Shown: positions 49,349 through 56,716 of the stretch, in pieces
Position numbering within the stretch: the first letter of the stretch is position 1
Layout of the letters: each line of letters starts with the position of its first letter
Assembly: GCF_900107745.1 (NCBI RefSeq)
Contig: NZ_FNRO01000009.1
Span: 147,230 to 211,229 of the forward strand
Source of the DNA: Variovorax sp. YR216
Lineage (GTDB): Bacteria; Pseudomonadota; Gammaproteobacteria; Burkholderiales; Burkholderiaceae_C
Direction of reading: 5' to 3'
DNA length: 64,000 bases
Program-made: the position numbers and the translations under genes
The notes under the pieces: model-generated
Seen by the model: only the letters and a program-made list of their open reading frames with translations
Databases searched by the model: none
Told to the model about the DNA's origin: nothing

Positions 49349-50750
49349 GATGGTGCGTCTCGGTGATGCGGCCGGGCTCGACCGGCGCGCCCGCCGCCGT
49401 GCCCTCGAAGCGGTTCGCGGGCCGCTGGACGAGCCCGAAATGCGCGCCGAAGGTGTCGCCGTGGTAGTCCTCGCGGAACAGCCCGCGCGCGCGCAGGATC
49501 GGCAGCACGAGGTCGATGAAGTCGTCGAGACCACCCGGCAGGTGTGGCGGGCAGACGTTGAAGCCGTCGGCGGCGCCGTTCTCGAACCAGTGCTGGATGG
49601 TGTCCGCGACCTCCTCGGCGCTGCCGATCGCCAGGAAGTGGCCGCGGCCGCGTGCGATCGAATACTCGAAGACGTGGCGCACCGTCGGCCTGTCCGTTCG
49701 ATTGAGCTTGCGCGCCTGCGTGATGAAGAGCCGCGCGAGCGCGAGCGAGGGATCGGTCTCGTCGAAGGCGGGGAAGGGGTCGTCGCTGGTCAGGCCGGTG
49801 AGCGGGATATGCAGGTCCCGCTCGAGCGCCGCGACGTCGAGCTTCGCGGCGATCAGCGCACTCAACCGCTGGTAGAGCGCATAGGCCTCTTCGCTGGTGC
49901 GGCCGACGTATGGCACGAGGCCGGGCAGGATCGACACATCCTCCGCGCGGCGTCCGTTGGCGATCGCGCCGGCCTTGATCTCGGCATAGAAGGACCGTGC
50001 CGCCTCGAAGGTCGGCACGCCCGCGAACACCACGGTGGAGCGCGCGGCGCCGAAAGCGCGTGAGCGCGCGGAGGTGCCGGCATTCACGAGCGGGATCTGT
50101 CCCTGCGGCGGCCGCGCGACGTTGAGCGGACCCTTCACCTGGAAGAAGCGGCCCTCGTGCTCGATCGGGTGCAGCTTGCGCGGATCGACGAGCAATCCGG
50201 CGGCCTGGTCACCGATCAGCGCGCCGTCCTCCCAGGAGTCCCAGAGCTTCGAGACCACGTCGACCAGTTCTTCGGCGTAGTCGTAGCGGCGGCTGTTTTC
50301 CCAGTGGTGGTCGCGGCCGAAGTTCTTCGCGGCGCGTTCGTCGGCGCCGGTTACCACGTTCCACGCGAGCCGCCCGCGGCTCAGGTGGTCGAGCGAGGCG
50401 GTCTGGCGCGCGATGTGGTACGGATCCGCATAGGTGGTGTTCGCGGTCGCGATGAGCCCGATGCGCTGCGTCTGCGCGGCCACGTAGCCGATCATCGTGA
50501 AAGGCTCGAGCCGCACCGTCTGCGACGGGAACACGTACTGCTGCTCGGCGCTGGTCGCGAGCGCATCGCCGAGGAAGAAGAAGTCGAACTTGGCGTCCTC
50601 GGCCTTGCGCGCGATCGATGCGATGAACGCCGGATCGTGCGAGGCCTGCGGGCTCACACCCGGAAGACGCCAGGCGCCCGGGTGATAGCCGATCGAGAAC
50701 AGGAAGATGCCGAAATGAAGCTGGCGCGCGGGAGTGGGATTGCTGGGCAT
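49338..50750 (-). CDS. NtaA/SnaA/DszA-family FMN-dependent monooxygenase
   Basis: This 470-residue luciferase-like oxygenase has ARKAEDAKFDFFFLGDALAT near the N-terminus, GRLAWNVVTGADERAAKNFG and PLVNAGTSARSRAFGA, all typical of the NtaA/DszA group. These two-component enzymes use FMNH2 from a separate reductase to oxidise sulfur, nitrogen-acetate or related compounds. No reductase gene is adjacent. It leads an operon with an SsuABC-like importer, so sulfur scavenging is the favoured role; this is inference. Confidence 0.93.
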   Translation of the reverse strand: MPSNPTPARQLHFGIFLFSIGYHPGAWRLPGVSPQASHDPAFIASIARKAEDAKFDFFFLGDALATSAEQQYVFPSQTVRLEPFTMIGYVAAQTQRIGLIATANTTYADPYHIARQTASLDHLSRGRLAWNVVTGADERAAKNFGRDHHWENSRRYDYAEELVDVVSKLWDSWEDGALIGDQAAGLLVDPRKLHPIEHEGRFFQVKGPLNVARPPQGQIPLVNAGTSARSRAFGAARSTVVFAGVPTFEAARSFYAEIKAGAIANGRRAEDVSILPGLVPYVGRTSEEAYALYQRLSALIAAKLDVAALERDLHIPLTGLTSDDPFPAFDETDPSLALARLFITQARKLNRTDRPTVRHVFEYSIARGRGHFLAIGSAEEVADTIQHWFENGAADGFNVCPPHLPGGLDDFIDLVLPILRARGLFREDYHGDTFGAHFGLVQRPANRFEGTAAGAPVEPGRITETHHRVV

Positions 50751-50807
50751 CCGGGAGACAGGCAGACGAAGCGATGAAGACGGGCTTCGAGTCTGGCTGC
50801 AAGCGCG

Positions 50808-50819
50808 GTTTCGCGAAAC
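50808..50819. promoter_or_regulatory. 12-bp palindrome upstream of monooxygenase
   Basis: GTTTCGCGAAAC is a perfect palindrome 57 bp upstream of the monooxygenase start and 13 bp after the convergent-side stop of the YihY gene. It could be an operator or a short hairpin. Confidence 0.4.
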
Positions 50820-50831
50820 TCGGAAACCGGC

Positions 50832-51671
50832 TTAGCTTATGCGTCCTGTGTTGCGTTTCGGGGTGGCCGCGGGCCGCCGCCGCGAGAGCGCGAGGTTGGC
50901 GGTCATCATGGCCGCGACCAGCGTGACCAGCCACGAGAAATAGACCCAGAGAAGCAGGAGCGGAAGGGCGGCGAAGGCCCCATAGAGCGCCTTGTAGGTC
51001 GGGACCTTGACGAGATAGGCGGTGAAGCCGCGCTTGCCGAGCTCGAATGCCGCGCTCGCGAGCAGCGCGCCCGCGACGGCGTCACGCAGGCGCACCTGGG
51101 TGTTCGGAACCAGATAGAACAGGCTCGTCAGCGCAACGACCCCGAGCAGGAAAGGGCCGAGATCGAGCACGAAGGCGAGCGCGCGCGGCAGCGTGGCGAT
51201 CAGCCCCGTCGACGCACCCAGCAGGCATGACGTCGCCCACAGGCTCAACGCGACGACGGGCGGCCCCACCGCAATCATCAGCAGGTACAGGCCGACCCGC
51301 CTCAAGAACGGCCGGTTCTTGCGCACCTGCCACATCTGGTTGAGCGCGTTCTCGACCGTCAGCAGCATCGCCACCGCGGTGACGAGCAGGAAGATCGAAC
51401 CGATCCAGGTCAGCCCACTCGCGTTGGCGGCGAAATGGTTGAGGTACTTGAGCACGGTGCGCGCGATGTCGGCCGGCAGCAGCTTGACCAGCAGCAGTTG
51501 CTGAAGCGCTTCCTTGAGCTGCCTGAAGACGGGAAAGTGCGTGAGCAGCGCGAGGCACGCCGCGAGCAGCGGCACGATGGAGAGCAAGGTCGTGAAGGTC
51601 AGGCTCCCGGCGACCTGGGGCAGGCGCTCTTTCCTGGCGCGCTGGATCGTCAGGCGGGTGAGGGTGAACAT
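50832..51671 (-). CDS. YihY/BrkB-family inner-membrane protein
   Basis: This 279-residue protein starts at ATG 51671 (MFTLTRLTIQRARKERLPQV). Six hydrophobic segments and VAGSLTFTTLLSIVPLLAAC plus LPLLLLWVYFSWLVTLVAA match the YihY family. Function of the family is uncertain; it was once called RNase BN in error. A longer upstream frame overlaps the divergent bacterioferritin promoter and is rejected. Confidence 0.9.
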   Translation of the reverse strand: MFTLTRLTIQRARKERLPQVAGSLTFTTLLSIVPLLAACLALLTHFPVFRQLKEALQQLLLVKLLPADIARTVLKYLNHFAANASGLTWIGSIFLLVTAVAMLLTVENALNQMWQVRKNRPFLRRVGLYLLMIAVGPPVVALSLWATSCLLGASTGLIATLPRALAFVLDLGPFLLGVVALTSLFYLVPNTQVRLRDAVAGALLASAAFELGKRGFTAYLVKVPTYKALYGAFAALPLLLLWVYFSWLVTLVAAMMTANLALSRRRPAATPKRNTGRIS

Positions 51672-51766
51672 GGATCGCTGAAAGAAGAAAAGTCGAAACG
51701 GGCCCCGCGATTGTGATGGCCCTCGCCGCCGCGACTGGCAACGCCGCACCCTTGCGGCGCATAATT

Positions 51767-51787
51767 CGCTCCCCCTTTTCGGGAGCG
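51767..51787 (+). promoter_or_regulatory. Hairpin that sequesters a Shine-Dalgarno
   Basis: CGCTCCC (51767-51773) pairs with GGGAGCG (51781-51787). The right arm contains the GGGAG Shine-Dalgarno of the gene starting at 51793, so folding would hide the ribosome site. Confidence 0.45.
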
Positions 51788-51792
51788 CCGAC

Positions 51793-52257
51793 ATGGAACA
51801 GCTCGATCAAGCGAAGGTCGTCTCCGTGCTCAATCGCCTGCTCGAGGCCGAGCTGGCCGGCGTGGTGCGCTACACGCACTACTCGTTCCTGGTGTTCGGC
51901 TTCGGCCGCATCCCCATTGTTTCGTGGCTGCGTGAACAGGCCACCGAATCGCTGCTGCACGCGCAGCAGGTGGGCGAGTGGATCACCACGCTGGGCGACT
52001 ACCCCTCGCTCGCGATCGGCCCGCTGCTCGACTCGCACCAGACCGACATTGCCGCCATGCTGCGCGAATCGCTCGAGACCGAGCTTCGCGCGCTGGCGCT
52101 CTATCGCGAGCTGCTGTCGCTGGTGGAAGGGAAGTCGGTCGCGCTGGAGGAATTCGCCCGGCAGATGATCCATGCCGAGGAACTGCATGCGGCCGACGTC
52201 GACAAGATGCTGCGCAAGCCCGGTGCCGTGGGCACCGCTTCGCCGAAGCCTGCCTGA
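51793..52257 (+). CDS. Bacterioferritin-like diiron protein
   Basis: This 154-residue four-helix protein has AELAGVVRYTHYSFLVFGFG in helix 1 (Glu and Tyr positions), ATESLLHAQQVGEWI in helix 2 (an ExxH pattern), ETELRALALYRELL in helix 3 and ARQMIHAEELHAADVDKML in helix 4 (another ExxH). These supply a ferritin-type diiron site. It is somewhat shorter than iron-storing bacterioferritin and could be a DUF/ferritin-like relative. It is divergent from YihY and convergent with the Bug receptor gene (12-bp gap). Confidence 0.88.
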   Translation: MEQLDQAKVVSVLNRLLEAELAGVVRYTHYSFLVFGFGRIPIVSWLREQATESLLHAQQVGEWITTLGDYPSLAIGPLLDSHQTDIAAMLRESLETELRALALYRELLSLVEGKSVALEEFARQMIHAEELHAADVDKMLRKPGAVGTASPKPA

Positions 52258-52269
52258 CGACTGCCCCGA

Positions 52270-53262
52270 CTATTCCATCGCGATGCCGGCGCGGTGCGCG
52301 AGCGCACGGTAGCGCGCGATCTCGCTCTCCATCTGGGTGCGGAACGCGGTAGCGCCGATGGCGACGGGCTCCATGCCCTGCGCTTTCAACTGTTCCTGCA
52401 GGGCAGGGTCGGCCATCACCGCGGTGAGTTCGCGCGACAGGCGTTCCACCACCGGGGCGGGCGTCTTCGCGGGGGCGGCGAAGCCGTACCAGGCATCGAA
52501 GGTCGCATCGGGCAGCTTCTGCTCGGCCAGCGTCTTCACGTCGGGCAGCAGGCTGGAGCGGCTAGCGCCCACGATGCCCAGCGCGCGCAGCTTGCCGGCC
52601 TTGATGTGGGGCGCCACGGTGGCCACGGTATCGATGTCGATGTCGATCTCGCCGCTGATCGCCGCGAGCGTGCTCTGCGCGCTGCCCTTGTAGGGGATGT
52701 CCTGGAGCTTGATGCCGGCCGCGAGCGCGAACAGCTCGCCCGCGAGGTGCGGTCCCGAACCGGTGCCGAAGGTCGCGTAGCGGATGCCCTGCGGCTTGGC
52801 CCTGGCGGCGGCGACGAGCTGGTCCACCGTCTTCCACGGCGCGTTCTGCGCCACCACCAGCACCAGCGGCGTGCGTGCCACGATGGCGATCGGCGCGAGG
52901 TCGCGCACCGGCTCGTAGGGCAGCTTCGCGCGCAGCGCGGGGTTGACGGTGAAGCTCGTGGAGCCCGACAGCAGCAGGGTGTAGCCGTCCGGCGGCGCCT
53001 TGGCCACCGCGTCGGTGCCGATGATGGTCGAGGCGCCGGGGCGGTTGTCGATCACGACCGGCTGCTTGAGCCGCTCGCCCAGCTTCTGCCCCAGCGCGCG
53101 CGCCACGAGGTCGGTGCCACCGCCCGGCGGGAAAGGCACGACGAGGCGGATCGGCTTCGCCGGCCAGGCCTCCTGGGTCTGGACCTGCGCCTGGGTGATG
53201 GCGGGGCCGAGCACGGTGGCGGCGAGCGCGAGCGTCTGGAGGAAGTGCCGCTTGTTCATCAT
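52270..53262 (-). CDS. Bug/TctC-family tripartite tricarboxylate receptor
   Basis: This 330-residue periplasmic receptor has a signal peptide MMNKRHFLQTLALAATVLGP cleaved near TQA and Bug landmarks: WPAKPIRLVVPFPPGGGTDL at the mature start, IDNRPGASTIIGTDAVAK and a C-terminal VVERLSRELTAVM. It binds carboxylated metabolites. No tctA/tctB membrane genes are adjacent, which is common for orphan Bug proteins. It follows the M20 hydrolase gene after 50 bp and is probably cotranscribed under the divergent LysR. Confidence 0.92.
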   Translation of the reverse strand: MMNKRHFLQTLALAATVLGPAITQAQVQTQEAWPAKPIRLVVPFPPGGGTDLVARALGQKLGERLKQPVVIDNRPGASTIIGTDAVAKAPPDGYTLLLSGSTSFTVNPALRAKLPYEPVRDLAPIAIVARTPLVLVVAQNAPWKTVDQLVAAARAKPQGIRYATFGTGSGPHLAGELFALAAGIKLQDIPYKGSAQSTLAAISGEIDIDIDTVATVAPHIKAGKLRALGIVGASRSSLLPDVKTLAEQKLPDATFDAWYGFAAPAKTPAPVVERLSRELTAVMADPALQEQLKAQGMEPVAIGATAFRTQMESEIARYRALAHRAGIAME

Positions 53263-53312
53263 CGGGGAAGACTCCGGTTTCTGTTGCTGTGAGTGAGGGT
53301 GGGGATGCGGCC

Positions 53313-54740
53313 TCAGGCGCAGGCGGCCAGCGCGCCGTCGCGCCAGGGGGCCGCCGGCTCGCCGAGGTCCCAGTAGAGGCCGGCCATCACCCGGAGCCCT
53401 TCGCGGGCCAGCGGCGCGAGCAGGTGCTCGTGCGGCGCATGCTGCGCGCAGGCGGGGTACGAATGCGGCACCCAGAGCGTCGGCAGGCCCAGCACGCGCG
53501 CGAAGATGTCGTTGGGCAGCGAGCCGGCGAGGTTGGGCAGCAGGTCGGGCGACTGTCCGCTGCTGGCCTCGATGGAGCGCAGCGCCCAGCCGACCCATGG
53601 GTTGTCCAGATCGAGCCGCGTGGCCGCGCCGCTGAGCGTGACCTCCACTTCCACCTGGCCGAAGCCGTGCGCAGCCAGGTGCGCGCGCACGATGCGCTCG
53701 AGGTCCTCCCAGGGCGTTCCCACCACGAAGCGCAACTGGCAATGCGCCACCGCTGCGGCCGGGATCGCGTTGACCGGACGTTGCGGCGCGCCGGCGCCCA
53801 GCGCCAACACTTCGAGCGTGTTCCATCCCACGAGGCGTTCGGCCGGCGTGAGGCCCGGCTCGCCCCAGTCCGCGCTCAACTCGGGATCGTCGGCACCGCC
53901 GCCGATCGGGAGCGTCGCGACCGCGCGGCGCAGGGGCTCGCTCATCGGTGGCGGGCGCAGCGCATCGACGAGGATGCGCCCGCGCGCGTCCACCAGCGTG
54001 GCGACCGCATGTGCCAGCACCGTCGCCGGATTGCTGAGCACGCCGCCCCAGTTGCCGGAGTGGTAGCCGCGCTCGCGCGCCTTGAGGCGCAACGTGAAGT
54101 TCACCGCGCCGCGCGAGCCGAGAAAGAGCGTGGGATGCGAGGCGCGCACGCGCGGCCCGTCGCTTGCGATGAAGAGGTCGGCCGCGAGATCGTGACGGCG
54201 CAGCGCGCACACCGCTTCGAGCCCGGGCGAAGCCGCTTCCTCCCCCATCTCGATCAGCCAGGTGATGTTGTAGCCGAGGCGCCCCTCGCGGGCCTTCAGC
54301 GCGGCCTCGAGCGCGCCGAGCGCGACGGTGTGCTGGCCCTTGTTGTCCGCGGTGCCGCGGCCATACCAGCGCTCGCCCTGCGCCACCAGCTGCCATGGCG
54401 ACAGGCCGTCGCGCCAGAGCGCGTCCTGGCCGCTCACCACGTCGCCGTGGCCGTAGCTCAGCACGGTGGGCAGGCGCGGGCCTTCCACGCGGCGCGCGAT
54501 CAGGAAGGGGCCGCCGCCGGGCACCGGGTTGGCGACGATCTCGCACTTGAACCCGAGCGGCACGAGGCGCGGCACCAACTCGTCCTCCAGGTAGTGCGCG
54601 AGCGCCGGCGGGACGCTGCCGGTGTCGCTCTCGGTGCGCAGCGCCACGCGGCGCGAGAGGTCGTCGAAGAAGCGGCCGCCGTCGAAATAGGCGTCGGCCA
54701 GGGCAAGGGCATCGTGTCGGTCCATGGGAAGGGTTTCCAT
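53313..54740 (-). CDS. M20-family metallopeptidase/amidohydrolase
   Basis: This 475-residue protein has zinc-site segments VLSYGHGDVV, GRGTADNKGQHT and EMGEEAASPG (the Glu pair), with a late His in APHEHLLAP. The lid domain lies between. The M20 family cleaves N-acyl or ureido bonds (ArgE, DapE, CPG2). A start at 54725 (MDRHDALAL) is also possible. It is encoded next to a Bug receptor and divergent from LysR, so a small amidated acid is a plausible substrate. Confidence 0.91.
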   Translation of the reverse strand: METLPMDRHDALALADAYFDGGRFFDDLSRRVALRTESDTGSVPPALAHYLEDELVPRLVPLGFKCEIVANPVPGGGPFLIARRVEGPRLPTVLSYGHGDVVSGQDALWRDGLSPWQLVAQGERWYGRGTADNKGQHTVALGALEAALKAREGRLGYNITWLIEMGEEAASPGLEAVCALRRHDLAADLFIASDGPRVRASHPTLFLGSRGAVNFTLRLKARERGYHSGNWGGVLSNPATVLAHAVATLVDARGRILVDALRPPPMSEPLRRAVATLPIGGGADDPELSADWGEPGLTPAERLVGWNTLEVLALGAGAPQRPVNAIPAAAVAHCQLRFVVGTPWEDLERIVRAHLAAHGFGQVEVEVTLSGAATRLDLDNPWVGWALRSIEASSGQSPDLLPNLAGSLPNDIFARVLGLPTLWVPHSYPACAQHAPHEHLLAPLAREGLRVMAGLYWDLGEPAAPWRDGALAACA

Positions 54741-54804
54741 CGCGGTGAGTCACGCAAGTAGAAGGCCGGATCGGTATTGCCGACACTATCGTTTTGGCAT
54801 ACTG

Positions 54805-54825
54805 GTGTTGCCTTCAAGGCAACAC
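54805..54825. promoter_or_regulatory. 21-bp palindrome in the LysR/M20 divergent promoter
   Basis: GTGTTGCCTT (54805-54814), a single C and AAGGCAACAC (54816-54825) form a perfect inverted repeat immediately before the LysR start at 54837. It is a strong candidate LysR autoregulatory and divergent-promoter site. Confidence 0.65.
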
Positions 54826-54836
54826 ACATCACCGCG

Positions 54837-55802
54837 ATGCATCCTTCGCTGCTCAGCATTCCGATGCGCTACTTCATGGAAGTGGCGCAGGCCGGCTCCG
54901 TCAACCAGGCGGCCGCGCGGCTGTTCGTGGCCGCCTCGGCCGTCAGCCGGCAGATCGCGAAGCTGGAAGACGGCCTCGGCACGCCGCTCTTCGAGCGCAA
55001 CCGCCAGGGCATGGTGCTCACCGCCGCCGGGCAGCGGTTGGCCGGGCACCTTCGCAACACGCTGCTCGATGCGGACCAGGTCCTCGAGGAGGTGCGCAGC
55101 CTCGGCGGCCAGGCCGCGGGCCGCGTCCGGGTGTGCTGCACCGAAGGCTTCGCGAGCGGCTTCATGCAGGCATTGATGCGCGACTTCCAGTCGGCGCACC
55201 CGGCAGCGGGCATCGAGCTGCACGTGGGTGCGCCCGAGGAGGTGAGCCAGCGGCTCTTGCGCGGCGAATCGGACATCGGCCTGAAGTACGTGGTGGCGCC
55301 GGAAGCCGGGCTCCGCGTGGAACACACCGCGCCCGCGCCGGTGCTGGCCGTGATGCTGCCCGCGCATCCGCTGGCGCGCGGCCGCCAGGTGGAACTGGCC
55401 CGCGCGGTGCGCTTTCCGCTGCTGGTGGGCAGCCCGGGCGTGACGGCGCGCCAGTTGCTCGACCTGGCGTGCAGCGCGCAGGGGCTGCAGTACCGGCCGC
55501 TTTTTGTCAGCAACTTCTCCTCCGTGATGCTGCCGCTGCTGCGCGAGCACGACATCATGCTGTCCGGCCAGCTCACCGTGTCGCACCTGATCGAGGCAGG
55601 CGCGGTGGTGGCCCGCCCTTTTGCCGAGCCGATGCTGCAGCAGCGGCGCCTGCAGGCGCTGTCGCTGGAAGGCCGCACCCTGCCGCCTCAGGTGCAAGAC
55701 TTCGTTCGCCAGATGGTGCGCGCGATCGGCGCGCAGGAACGTCGCAAGCTCGGCCGTGCCGCGCGTCGTCCATCCCCGAAGCCTGTATCGTCGGGCCGAT
55801 GA
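54837..55802 (+). CDS. LysR-family transcriptional regulator
   Basis: This 321-residue regulator starts at ATG 54837 (MHPSLLSIPMRYFM). The winged helix has VNQAAARLFVAASAVSRQIAKLEDGLGTPLF, of which the recognition helix is SAVSRQIAKLE. A long effector domain follows (GRVRVCCTEGFASGFM). It diverges from the M20/Bug genes and probably activates them with a small-molecule coinducer. It overlaps the start of the next gene by 4 bp. Confidence 0.93.
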   Translation: MHPSLLSIPMRYFMEVAQAGSVNQAAARLFVAASAVSRQIAKLEDGLGTPLFERNRQGMVLTAAGQRLAGHLRNTLLDADQVLEEVRSLGGQAAGRVRVCCTEGFASGFMQALMRDFQSAHPAAGIELHVGAPEEVSQRLLRGESDIGLKYVVAPEAGLRVEHTAPAPVLAVMLPAHPLARGRQVELARAVRFPLLVGSPGVTARQLLDLACSAQGLQYRPLFVSNFSSVMLPLLREHDIMLSGQLTVSHLIEAGAVVARPFAEPMLQQRRLQALSLEGRTLPPQVQDFVRQMVRAIGAQERRKLGRAARRPSPKPVSSGR

Positions 55803-56644
55803 ACATCCAAGCAGACATCTTCGGCCAGCCCAAGATCGACTGTCACTGCCACGTCTTCGATCCGGACCGCTTTCCCTATTCGGCCGATGCGGCCTACCAC
55901 CCCTCAGGCGGGGAGACGGGCACCGCGCCGTACTTCGAGGAGGTGCTGGCCGTGCATGGCGTCCGGCACGCGCTGCTCGTGCAGCCCAACTCGGGCTACA
56001 ACGCCGACAACGCCTGCATGCTCGACGCGATCCGGCAGGGCCAGGGCCGCTTCAAGGGCGTCGCGATCGTGCCGTCCGATGCGTCGGTCGTGCAGCTGCA
56101 GGACCTCCAGGCGCAAGGCATCGTCGGCGTCGCGCACAACTTCGCGATGCTGGGCGAGGCGTACTACGACGCGTACGACGCGCTGTGGGATCGGCTCGCG
56201 CAGCAAGGCATGTTCGTGCAGGTGCAGGTGCAGGGCGACCAGATGGTGGGTCTCGGCGCGCGGCTGCGCGGTTGCGGCGCACGCATCCTGGTCGACCACC
56301 ATGGCCGTCCCGACGTCCGGGCCGGCGTGGGCGGCGCGGGATTCCAGGCGCTGCTCGCGCTCGCGGAGACCTCGCGTGCCTACGTGAAGCTCTCGGGGTA
56401 CGACAAGTTCTCACTCGAGCGCTTCCCCTTCGACGACGTGCTGCCATTCAGCCAGGCGCTTCTGGCGCACTTCGGGCCGGCGCACTGCCTGTGGGCGTCG
56501 GACTGGCCGCATCTGCGGGCTGTGCGCCGGCTGGACTACGGGCCCCTGCTCGCGCTCTTCATGAAGCTCGTGCCGGACGAGGCGGCGCGCGCATCGATCC
56601 TGTACGACACGCCGCGGCGTGTCTTCGGGTTCGACGGCGGATGA
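55799..56644 (+). CDS. Amidohydrolase family 2 (LigI/PDC-hydrolase-like) TIM-barrel protein
   Basis: This 281-residue protein opens with IDCHCHVFDPDRFPY, the HxH metal motif of the amidohydrolase-2 family. Further features are LVQPNSGYNADN, ILVDHHGRPDV and WASDWPHLR (the catalytic Asp). 2-Pyrone-4,6-dicarboxylate and related lactones are typical substrates. It overlaps the LysR gene by 4 bp in the same direction. Lactone hydrolysis of an aromatic-catabolism product is a reasonable but unproved role. Confidence 0.9.
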   Translation: MNIQADIFGQPKIDCHCHVFDPDRFPYSADAAYHPSGGETGTAPYFEEVLAVHGVRHALLVQPNSGYNADNACMLDAIRQGQGRFKGVAIVPSDASVVQLQDLQAQGIVGVAHNFAMLGEAYYDAYDALWDRLAQQGMFVQVQVQGDQMVGLGARLRGCGARILVDHHGRPDVRAGVGGAGFQALLALAETSRAYVKLSGYDKFSLERFPFDDVLPFSQALLAHFGPAHCLWASDWPHLRAVRRLDYGPLLALFMKLVPDEAARASILYDTPRRVFGFDGG

Positions 56645-56716
56645 ATCGTCGAGGTTGCGCGCCATGGTGAGTTGAGGCATCGTGCTCGCCCGTGACTGGA
56701 TCGGCACAGAGACCTC

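Noticed and set aside
54796..54812. TGGCATACTGGTGTTGC as a sigma-54 promoter for the LysR gene
   Set aside because: The distance between GG and GC is 12 instead of 10 bases; the -24/-12 spacing is strict.
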